This document shows, piece after piece, positions 11,136 through 17,774 of a DNA stretch of 19,704 bases. The position numbers and the translations under genes are program-made. The stretch comes from CAZGVW01 sp964529265 (GTDB taxonomy: Bacteria; Planctomycetota; Phycisphaerae; Phycisphaerales; UBA1924): positions 1 through 19,704 of the forward strand of contig CAZGVW010000148.1 of the NCBI GenBank assembly GCA_964529265.1, written 5' to 3'. Within the stretch, counting starts at the first letter, position 1. Every line of letters begins with the position of its first letter. Under the pieces are notes generated by a model. It saw only the letters and a program-made list of their open reading frames with translations, ran no database searches and was not told the origin of the DNA.

Positions 11136-14021
11136 TCAGCCGCCGAAGATGGACCCGAGGACCTGCTGCTGGGACTGGAGCGAGGCGATGGCCCGCTCCA
11201 TGGCCTGGAACTGGGCCTCGAGTTTGGCGCGCTTGGAGCCCAATTGGATGTCGAACGCGCCGATTCTGCGCTCCTGAAATTGGATCTGGGTATCGAGCGT
11301 GCGGTTGCGCTGGGTGAGGGTTCCGTCGAGGGTGGTGGTGAGGGCGTTGGCGAGTTCCTCGACGCGCTCGATGATGCCCAGGCGGGTGGGGGTTGTCCCC
11401 AGATTGGGGGTGGTGACGAGGGGCTCGCCGGTGACCGGATCGGAGATGACGACGGTGGGCTCGTTGGGGGCGATGGTGAAGGCGGCGAAGAGGTCGGCGA
11501 TGGCCTGGGGATCCTGCTCGTAGACGGAGCGGAACTTTTCGCGATCGAACTCGAGTTGCGCGCCCTCGCCGATGCGGATGCCGGCCTGGAAGAGGCGCGT
11601 GAACTCGCCCTCGACGTTGAGGGGCTCGCCCTGGACGACGCGGAGGAGGGAGACGCGGACGTTGCCGACGGTCTGATCGCCGAGGAGCGCGCCGCGCTGC
11701 TTGGTCTCGGTGTCGTAGCGATCATGGAAGGCGAGGCGTTCGCCGACTTTGTTGAAGGCGTCAACGAACTCGGTGATGGTGGTCTCGATCGCGGCGACGT
11801 CGCGGGAGACGACGATCTCGACGGGGTCTTCGGTGGTCTGCTTGAGGTCGAGTGTGACGCCGGTGATGACGTTGTCGAGCGTGTTGGTTGATGAAGTCAG
11901 GAGGACGGCGTTGGCGACGTCGCCGGCGCCGAGGAAGGCGATGGCGTCCTCGCCGCGGGAGAGTGTGGAGAGGCCGAGATCGAAGCCGCCGGTGTCGATG
12001 GAGAATCGGCCGACCTGTCCGGTGGTGCGCGAGGTGAAGATGATCTTGTAGGGGGCAGCGCCGGATCCGCTGCGGACGACGGCGGCGTTGACGCCGACGG
12101 AAGCGGCGTTGATCTTGTCGGCGACTTCCTGGAGGGTGTCGGTGGAATCGAACTCGACTTCGCGCTCGTAGGAGCCGTCGATGACGTTGGATCCGGGGGT
12201 GGCGTCGGCGGATTCGCCGCGGATGCGGAGGCGCGCGGCGACCGTGCCGGAGGCTTCCTCGATCTTGAGTTTCTGCGAGCCGCCGGCGATGTCCTCGATG
12301 AGGATGCCGTCGCCCTGATCGTTGATGCGCACGTTCAGGCCCTGGGCGTTGGGGGCGCTGCGGATCTGGGCGAGCAGATCGTCCACGGTGCGGACGGCGC
12401 TCGTGATGCGCACGCGGGCGACGCGGCCGGTGGAATCGGTGACGCGGAACTCGCCGAGGCCGATGCCCTGTCCGCCGTTGAGGGTCGAAACGAGCGTGGC
12501 GCCGCTCACGTAGCGGCTCTGGAGGTTGCCGGATTCGACGACGCCATCGGCTTCGCCGGCGGTGGCGATGTTGAGGTCGGCCGCGGCTGTGCCGGAGGTA
12601 TCGGCGATGATGAGATCACCGCCGGTGGTTGAATCGGTGACGCGAACGCCGTTGCCGGCGTCGTTGAGGGACGCGGTGACGGTTCCGGCGCCGCCGGTGT
12701 TGATCTTGCCGACGACGTCCGCGATGGAATCGTCGGCGGTGATGGCGACGTCGAAGAAGGAGCCGTCGCGCCGGGTGACGCGGAAGACGCCGTCGGAGAC
12801 GCCGTCGCCGCCGTTCAGGCTGCGCGCGAGCGTGGAGTTGAGGCCGGCGAGGATGCGCTGGCCGGTGATGGTCTGCGCGCCCTGCCCGCCCGCAGCCGCG
12901 GGGCCGACGAGGCCGAGGTCCTGCGCGGCGCTGCGCGAGGAGCCGGCAATGACCTGGAGGTCGCGGTTGGCTTCGGCGGTGGTATCGGTGAGGACGAGGC
13001 GCGTGCCATCGCCGCTGATGGAGGCGACAACCTTGCCGCCGGTCTGCTCGGCGATGCGGCTGATGACATCGCCGATGGTGGCGGCGGGGGTGTGCGTGAC
13101 TTCGCCGTCGGCGTCCTCGATCTCGCCGAGGACGATTTTGAAGGTTTCGGTGGGTGCGCCGGGGCCGGTGGCGTTGAGGCGGATCTCGAAATCCGCGGAG
13201 AGGGCGGCGTAGGTGTTGCCGCCGGAGTTGAAGGAGACGCCGGCGCCGTCGTTCAGACTGGCAAGGGGGGAGGCTGCGGAGAGCGAAAGAAGTTGGCCGC
13301 TGGAGATGGTTCCACCGGCCGCGGCGGAGCCTTCGATGCCGAGGCTGGTGGCGGTGGAGAAGCCGAAGAGGTCGTCGATGACGATGTTGCCTGCGCCGCC
13401 CGCCTCGTCGGTGACCTGGAGGCCGTAGCCATTGACGGAGGCGGAGACGCTGATGCCCGCGGCGGAGTTGATGGCCTCGAGGACGTCGTCCACGGTGACG
13501 GCGCGGGAGAGATCGATGGTGGCCGTGGCGCCGGAGGAATCAGTGATGGAGATCTTGCCGCGGGCGACGCCATCGCCGCCGTTGAGTTCGGCGAGTGCGG
13601 TTTCGCGATCGATGCGGCCGCCGCCGACCTCGAAGGAGAAGCCGGAGGCGCCGACGCCGGAGGTATCCGAATCGACGAAGCCGCGGGTGATGGCCTGGTG
13701 GGTGGTGACGAGGCGGCCGACGGTGAGTTGATAGGAGCCGGGGAGGGCGCCGCTGCCGGCAGTGGCGGCGACGGCCTCCGCGTTGGAGGAGGTGGCCGCG
13801 GCGGCGCGGAAGATGCGCTTGGCGTTGAAGGCGCCGGATGCTGACTTCAGCGACAGGAGCGCGGAGTTGATATCGAGGAATGCAGCCTGCTGGGTCTGCA
13901 GTTCGACGATGCGCTGCTGGGCAAGGATTTTGGGGCGGGCCTCGATGGCGAGCAGCTGCTCGATGAGGCCGCGCGTATCGATGCCGCTGAAGATGCCGAC
14001 GCCTGAAGAAATGCCGCTCAT
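11136..14021 (-). CDS. fliD: Flagellar filament cap protein FliD (hook-associated protein 2), enlarged
   Basis: FliD forms the cap at the filament tip under which flagellin folds. At 961 residues this is about twice the E. coli protein (468). The conserved N-terminus (GVGIFSGIDTRGLIEQLLAIEARP, about 8-30, followed by a Gln-rich helix to about 65) and the helical C-terminus (about 740-961, heptad-like from 880) form the D0/D1 core. Between them are four related units with the flagellin IN-type pattern, near 143-232, 252-373, 397-492 and 509-602. Each runs LNxGxGV, a beta strand, a T(I/V)xD(V/L)(L/I/V)xxI helix, then a G(x)R(V/L)xxTDxxxG hairpin. A partial fifth lies near 615-690. The extra units likely form surface domains. 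The start has GGGAGG 7 bases upstream of ATG 14021. It lies 93 bp after the 59-residue gene and 60 bp before fliS. Confidence 0.95.
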   Translation of the reverse strand: MSGISSGVGIFSGIDTRGLIEQLLAIEARPKILAQQRIVELQTQQAAFLDINSALLSLKSASGAFNAKRIFRAAAATSSNAEAVAATAGSGALPGSYQLTVGRLVTTHQAITRGFVDSDTSGVGASGFSFEVGGGRIDRETALAELNGGDGVARGKISITDSSGATATIDLSRAVTVDDVLEAINSAAGISVSASVNGYGLQVTDEAGGAGNIVIDDLFGFSTATSLGIEGSAAAGGTISSGQLLSLSAASPLASLNDGAGVSFNSGGNTYAALSADFEIRLNATGPGAPTETFKIVLGEIEDADGEVTHTPAATIGDVISRIAEQTGGKVVASISGDGTRLVLTDTTAEANRDLQVIAGSSRSAAQDLGLVGPAAAGGQGAQTITGQRILAGLNSTLARSLNGGDGVSDGVFRVTRRDGSFFDVAITADDSIADVVGKINTGGAGTVTASLNDAGNGVRVTDSTTGGDLIIADTSGTAAADLNIATAGEADGVVESGNLQSRYVSGATLVSTLNGGQGIGLGEFRVTDSTGRVARVRITSAVRTVDDLLAQIRSAPNAQGLNVRINDQGDGILIEDIAGGSQKLKIEEASGTVAARLRIRGESADATPGSNVIDGSYEREVEFDSTDTLQEVADKINAASVGVNAAVVRSGSGAAPYKIIFTSRTTGQVGRFSIDTGGFDLGLSTLSRGEDAIAFLGAGDVANAVLLTSSTNTLDNVITGVTLDLKQTTEDPVEIVVSRDVAAIETTITEFVDAFNKVGERLAFHDRYDTETKQRGALLGDQTVGNVRVSLLRVVQGEPLNVEGEFTRLFQAGIRIGEGAQLEFDREKFRSVYEQDPQAIADLFAAFTIAPNEPTVVISDPVTGEPLVTTPNLGTTPTRLGIIERVEELANALTTTLDGTLTQRNRTLDTQIQFQERRIGAFDIQLGSKRAKLEAQFQAMERAIASLQSQQQVLGSIFGG

Positions 14022-14114
14022 CCCTGAGCCTCCCTCTCCCGGCCGTCGCGGCTGCGCGAGGCGGGAGCGCGATCCTTCACAACGAAATGGTCCCCGAAAG
14101 CCGGTGGCGCCGAG

Positions 14115-14294
14115 TCAGGCCGCTTTGCGAAGCGGCGCGGCGGGCGGGAGCGTGAGGCTCGCCTGCCGGCGCGGGCGATCGAGCCCGGCGCGGCGGAGGG
14201 CGAGGACGTCCATGGCCCAGGCGCTCATGTAGCGGCGGTACAGGCGCTGCGATTCCCGCAGGGCGCGATCCGCGTTGTCACCGGCCTTGTCCAT
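14115..14294 (-). CDS. 59-residue basic protein leading the fliD operon, function unknown
   Basis: This small hypothetical gene begins with MDKAGDNADRALRESQRLYRRYMSAWAMDV, a likely amphipathic helix, and continues with a basic stretch rich in Arg, Leu, Ala and Pro. I do not recognise a family. It is judged real because AAGGAG lies exactly 7 bases upstream of the ATG at 14294, a strong ribosome site. It also sits as first gene of the fliD-fliS cluster in the same orientation, behind a sigma-28-like promoter. The in-frame upstream extension (to 14492) is unlikely, since it would run through the hairpins of the leader. It could be a small flagellar chaperone or regulator, but nothing in the sequence proves this. 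Confidence 0.6.
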   Translation of the reverse strand: MDKAGDNADRALRESQRLYRRYMSAWAMDVLALRRAGLDRPRRQASLTLPPAAPLRKAA

Positions 14295-14371
14295 CGACAG
14301 GCTCCTTCCTGCCGGACCCGGCAAGGGTCCGAAGGTGTTTTCGGCCCGGGGAGGCCGCCGCCTCGATTCCT

Positions 14372-14392
14372 GGCGCCCGCCTGTCGGGCGCC
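14372..14392 (-). other. 8-bp GC hairpin in the leader of the flagellar operon
   Basis: GGCGCCCG and CGGGCGCC form a perfect 8-bp stem with a 5-base loop, within the predicted minus-strand 5' leader between the sigma-28-like site and the 59-residue gene. It is very stable. It could affect mRNA stability or translation, or act as attenuator or terminator for read-through. No T tract is seen. Confidence 0.5.
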
Positions 14393-14407
14393 CTCCTCCC
14401 GAGGGTC

Positions 14408-14434
14408 GGATCGGCCGATTTGACAGTGGACTTG
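14408..14434 (-). promoter_or_regulatory. Sigma-28-like promoter for the 59-residue gene-fliD-fliS cluster
   Basis: On the minus strand, CAAG (14434-14431), exactly 15 bases, then GCCGATCC (14415-14408). The GCCGAT core and spacing match FliA promoters, and the -35 keeps two of four TAAA bases. Transcription would start near 14401, giving a leader of about 107 bases with two hairpins. The site also contains the 10-base palindrome ATCGGCCGAT, so a dimeric regulator site is an alternative reading. Confidence 0.5.
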
Positions 14435-14639
14435 CACCCCCGGACCCCTGTTGCGGACCTTCGGCATCCAAGCGGGTCCGTGGCGGGCTCAAGAGGATGA
14501 GGCAACCCGGGCAAGGCTGGCCGACTGGCGCGTGGGCGTCGGGGGCAAGGTCCGAGAATACGATGGTTCGGAAGACAGGTCACAGCCAGACCACCGCAAG
14601 CGGCGCGCCAGACGGGGCGAGCCGCGGGAGGCCATTCAG

Positions 14640-16865
14640 ATGAGCAGCGCGGCGACACCGAAGACCGCTCGAGGTCCGAAAACCGGGCGGCAGGCGCCAG
14701 CGGCGTCCTCCCGTGGCGACTCGGGCGAGGAGCCGAGGACGGATGGTCTGCGGTGGGTCGTGGCGGGGGGAGGCTCGCCCGAGGCGCTCATGGAGAAGGA
14801 ATGGCTGCTCACGGATGGGCTGGGCGGGTTCGCGATGGGGACGGCGCTGGGCGCGAACTCGCGGCGGTATCACGGGCTGCTGGTGGCGGCGACGGCGCCG
14901 CCGGTGGGGCGCGTGGTGGCGCTTTCCAACGTGGTGGATGACCTGACGATGGCGCCGGGGACGGGGGCGGAGCGGAAGGCGTCGCTCGCGACGTTTCGGT
15001 TCGGGCCGGGGCCTGTGACGACGAGCCCGGATGGGTGGACTCGGCTGGCGCGATTTGAGCAGGATGAGACGTGCCGGTGGGTGTTCGATGTGGATGGCGT
15101 GCAAGTTGTGCGCGAGGTCGGGCTGCTGCGCGACGGGGGCGGGGCGGTTGTGGTGTGGCGATTCGGCGCGTGCGACCGGGCGATCCGCCTGACGGCGACC
15201 CCGCTGGCGGCGATGCGTGACTTTCATGGCGCGCTGCGGCGCGGGGATGGGCGCGAGTTCTGGGTGGATTGGCCGCGGACGCAGGGCGCGGCGCGGGCGA
15301 GCGTGTGGTCGGCGGGGATGCGGCTTGACCTGGCGTGCGAAGGCGGATGGTTCGAGTGGGGGCCGGACTGGTGGATGAACTTCGACCATGAGCGCGAGCG
15401 GGAGCGCGGGCAGGATGATGTGGAGGATCTGTTCGCGCCGGGCAGGTTCGTGTTTGAGATTCCACCGGGGCGGAATGAGCGGGCTATCGGTTTGACGGCG
15501 CGGTTGTTGGCGGGAGAGGCGGCGAAGACGCCGCCGAGCGATGCGCCCGCGGAGGCGGTGCGCGCGGTCGAGCGCGACGCGGCGGCGCGGCGGACGCGGC
15601 GGGCCGCGCAGGTTGAAGCCGCGGTGAAGGCGAGTCCGGCGCTCGCGCACGTGAAGGAAGCGGAGGCGCTCGTTGCCGCGGCGGACCAGTTCATCGTGCG
15701 GCGGACGGTGGACATGCGGCCATCGTGGACGGTGATTGCGGGGCATCCGTGGTTCAGCGACTGGGGGCGGGATGCGCTGATTTCGACGCCGGGGCTGCTG
15801 CTGGCGACGGGGCGGTTCGAGGAGGCGCGGGCGGCGCTGGAAACCTTTGCGCGGAATGTGAAGAACGGGCTGGTTCCGAACCTGTTCGATGATCGCACGG
15901 GGGCTGCGCACTACAACACGGTGGATGCCTCGCTGTGGTTCCTGCACGCGGCGTGCGCTTACCTGGAGGCTTCGGGCGACCGGAAGGGGTTCGATTCGGC
16001 GCTGAAGCCGGCGTGCTTTGAGATTGTGCGGAGTTACGCGGAGGGGACGGATTTCGGCATCTGCGTTGACCCGGCGGACGGGCTTGTGACGGCGGGCGAC
16101 GCGAACTCCCAACTGACGTGGATGGACGCGAAGCGGGACGGCGTGGCGTTCACGCCGCGGCATGGGAAGGCGGTTGAGATCAACGCGTTGTGGGCGCACG
16201 GGCTGGCGGCGCTGCGGAAAGCGGTCGAGGGGAAGGAAAAGGCGAAGGCGCGTGAACTCGGCGCGATGTGGGATGCCGCGGCGAAGACGTTCGAGAAGAC
16301 GTTCTGGAACGCGAAGGCATCGTGCCTGCATGACTGCGTGACGCCGCGGGCTTTGTCCGCGGGCGGGGGCGGGGCCGGGGGCAAGGGCGGGTGGGAGGCG
16401 GATGCTTCGATCCGGCCGAACCAGATCTTCGCGGTGAGCCTGGATGACGTGCCGCTGAGCGAGCCGAAGAGGCGGGCGGTGGTTGCATGCGTGCGCGAGC
16501 GGCTGGTGACGCCGTTCGGGCTGAGGACGCTCGATCCCGCGGATTCGCGATTCCGGGGGCGGTTCGAGGGCGACATGTGGAGTCGGGACAGCGCGTATCA
16601 CTACGGCACGGTGTGGCCGTGGCTGCTGGGGGCGTATGTCGAGGCGCTGCTGAAGGTGAACGGCTTCTCGGAGGCGGCAAAACGCGAAGCGCGCGATGCG
16701 ATGGCGCCGCTGCTGCGCTCGCTGGGCGAGGGCTGCCTGGGGCAGGTGGCGGAGGTGTACGACGGCGCGGGGGACGCATCGCGGCCGCAGAAAGCGGGCG
16801 GGTGCGTGGCGCAGGCGTGGAGCGTGGCGGAGTTGCTGCGGGCGGCCGCGCTGATCGGGGGTTGA
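14640..16865 (+). CDS. Glycogen debranching enzyme (amylo-alpha-1,6-glucosidase, GH133 type)
   Basis: The 741-residue protein matches the bacterial/archaeal-type debranching enzymes with an N-terminal GDE_N domain and a C-terminal (alpha/alpha)6 barrel (GDE_C). These enzymes hydrolyse alpha-1,6 branch glucose from glycogen limit dextrins in the cytoplasm. Landmarks are KEWLLTDGLGGFAMGTALGANSRRYHGLLVA (usual family N-terminus), HPWFSDWGRDALISTPGL at 369-386 with the conserved W-G-R-D, HYNTVDASLWF, QLTWMDAK, IRPNQIFAVSL, SAYHYGTVWPWLLGAYVEA, and GQVAEVYDG followed by GGCVAQAWSVAEL. A Gly-rich insert precedes RPNQ. The first 45-50 residues are a non-conserved Ala/Arg/Ser-rich tail. ATG 14640 is chosen because GGGAGG lies 8 bases upstream; ATG 14790 would remove only the tail. 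The start overlaps the stop of a possible 26-codon leader ORF. Confidence 0.93.
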   Translation: MSSAATPKTARGPKTGRQAPAASSRGDSGEEPRTDGLRWVVAGGGSPEALMEKEWLLTDGLGGFAMGTALGANSRRYHGLLVAATAPPVGRVVALSNVVDDLTMAPGTGAERKASLATFRFGPGPVTTSPDGWTRLARFEQDETCRWVFDVDGVQVVREVGLLRDGGGAVVVWRFGACDRAIRLTATPLAAMRDFHGALRRGDGREFWVDWPRTQGAARASVWSAGMRLDLACEGGWFEWGPDWWMNFDHERERERGQDDVEDLFAPGRFVFEIPPGRNERAIGLTARLLAGEAAKTPPSDAPAEAVRAVERDAAARRTRRAAQVEAAVKASPALAHVKEAEALVAAADQFIVRRTVDMRPSWTVIAGHPWFSDWGRDALISTPGLLLATGRFEEARAALETFARNVKNGLVPNLFDDRTGAAHYNTVDASLWFLHAACAYLEASGDRKGFDSALKPACFEIVRSYAEGTDFGICVDPADGLVTAGDANSQLTWMDAKRDGVAFTPRHGKAVEINALWAHGLAALRKAVEGKEKAKARELGAMWDAAAKTFEKTFWNAKASCLHDCVTPRALSAGGGGAGGKGGWEADASIRPNQIFAVSLDDVPLSEPKRRAVVACVRERLVTPFGLRTLDPADSRFRGRFEGDMWSRDSAYHYGTVWPWLLGAYVEALLKVNGFSEAAKREARDAMAPLLRSLGEGCLGQVAEVYDGAGDASRPQKAGGCVAQAWSVAELLRAAALIGG

Positions 16866-16902
16866 GGCGGCGAAAGGGAACGCGCGCTCAACTCGGCCTC
16901 AA
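16862..16902. terminator. Inverted repeats at the convergent ends of the debranching and elbB genes
   Basis: TTGAGGC (16862-16868) pairs with GCCTCAA (16896-16902), and GTTGAG (16861-16866) pairs with CTCAAC (16887-16892). Both stems share the same left arm, so they are mutually exclusive. The region covers the TGA of the debranching gene and ends one base before the TAA of elbB on the other strand. It may act as a shared transcript end for two convergent genes. Loops are long and T tracts are short. Confidence 0.35.
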
Positions 16903-16903
16903 A

Positions 16904-17587
16904 TTACCGCGCCGCGGCGGCGCCGATGAGGTCGAGGGTTTTGGTCACCATTTCGCCGATGCCGTCGAAGACTTCGTGGATCGGGGCATCGCACATGTAG
17001 GCGGGGGTGGTGACGAGCCGGTTCGCTTCATCCACGATGGCTTCGGTTGCCGGGCGCTCGACGTGGCGGGCGCCCATTTTTTCCGCGGCTTTCGCGGCGT
17101 CGGACTTCCCGCCCATGGTGATTTCGCAGCCGGGGCCGCCGGAGGCCTTGCCGAAGATCTTCGCGGCGATGACGGGCGCGATGCAGGACATGGCGATGGG
17201 TTTGCCGGCCTTGCGGAAGTCGCGGACGACGCGCTCCACCTCGGGGTTCACCGTGCAGTCGGCGCCCTTTTCGGCGAAGTTGCAGAGGTTGCGGGCGGCG
17301 CCGAAGCCGCCCGGGAAGAAGAGGGCGTCGTAGTCCGCGGCTTCCAGGCGGCTGAGGGGCGCAATCTTGCCGCGGGCGATGCGGGCGGATTCGACGAGGA
17401 CGTTGCGTTTTTCCGGGGCGGGCTTGCTTGTGACGTGGTTGATGACGACGGCCTGATCGATGTCGGGCGCGAAGATGTCGTAGTGCGCGCCGCCGCGGCT
17501 GAGGTGCGTGAGGAAGGCGACGGATTCGTGGACTTCGGCGCCGTCGAAGACGCCGCATCCGGAGAGGACGACTGCTGCGCGGGGCAT
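16904..17587 (-). CDS. elbB: ElbB-type DJ-1/PfpI protein (isoprenoid-associated glyoxalase family)
   Basis: This 227-residue protein aligns with E. coli ElbB almost throughout: VVLSGCGVFDGAEVHE at the N-terminus with Glu18, FAPD, VINHVT, RNVLVESARIARG, FFPGGFGAARNLCNFA, the nucleophile elbow MSCIAP with Cys135 at the same number as in E. coli, and LVTTPAYM near the C-terminus. The family shares the DJ-1/PfpI flavodoxin-like fold and has been linked to early isoprenoid biosynthesis and to glyoxalase activity; the physiological role is not settled. It acts in the cytoplasm. The start is well supported by GAGGAG 7 bases upstream of ATG 17587. It is convergent with the debranching enzyme (38 bp) and divergent from the porin gene (187 bp). 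An upstream in-frame extension to 17812 has no family similarity and is rejected. Confidence 0.95.
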   Translation of the reverse strand: MPRAAVVLSGCGVFDGAEVHESVAFLTHLSRGGAHYDIFAPDIDQAVVINHVTSKPAPEKRNVLVESARIARGKIAPLSRLEAADYDALFFPGGFGAARNLCNFAEKGADCTVNPEVERVVRDFRKAGKPIAMSCIAPVIAAKIFGKASGGPGCEITMGGKSDAAKAAEKMGARHVERPATEAIVDEANRLVTTPAYMCDAPIHEVFDGIGEMVTKTLDLIGAAAAR

Positions 17588-17683
17588 GGTGTTTCTCCTC
17601 GTTCGTTGTTGGTCGCCGGAGGGCGGACGCGCGCCCGCGCAGGAGGCGGGCGAGGGCCCGGGGGCGCGAGCGACGCCGGAGTG

Positions 17684-17691
17684 ATTATATT
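17684..17691. promoter_or_regulatory. AT-rich -10-like site in the elbB/porin divergent region
   Basis: ATTATATT stands out in a very GC-rich 187-bp divergent region. On the minus strand it contains a perfect TATAAT (17689-17684) pointing to elbB, about 97 bases upstream of its start. On the plus strand it reads TATATT (17686-17691) pointing to the porin, about 84 bases upstream. No clear -35 is seen on either strand. It may serve one or both genes. Confidence 0.45.
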
Positions 17692-17774
17692 GCCGCGGCG
17701 GACGTTGATCGCGGCGGCGGCGTTCAGAACGCAGCGGCAGCGAGCGCTCAGCGGATCCGGGGCGGAGGCATGGA

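Larger units (their letters stand above)
14295..14639. other. Divergent intergenic region between flagellar block and debranching enzyme
   Basis: This 345-bp stretch separates minus-strand flagellar genes from the plus-strand debranching enzyme. The minus-strand leader contains two stable hairpins: GGCGCCCG / CGGGCGCC (14372-14379 / 14385-14392, 5-base loop) and GGACCC / GGGTCC (14314-14319 / 14325-14330). The latter sits just before the AAGGAG ribosome site of the 59-residue gene. A competing stem, TGCCG / CGGCA, overlaps the second hairpin. On the plus strand a -10-like TACGAT lies at 14559-14564, and a 26-codon ORF (14563-14643) overlaps the debranching start by ATGA. No riboswitch consensus was recognised. 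Confidence 0.6.

Noticed and set aside
14580..16601. 673-codon minus-strand open frame opposite the debranching enzyme
   Set aside because: Arg/Pro/His-rich low-information translation with no motif; the plus-strand frame has all expected GH133 motifs.
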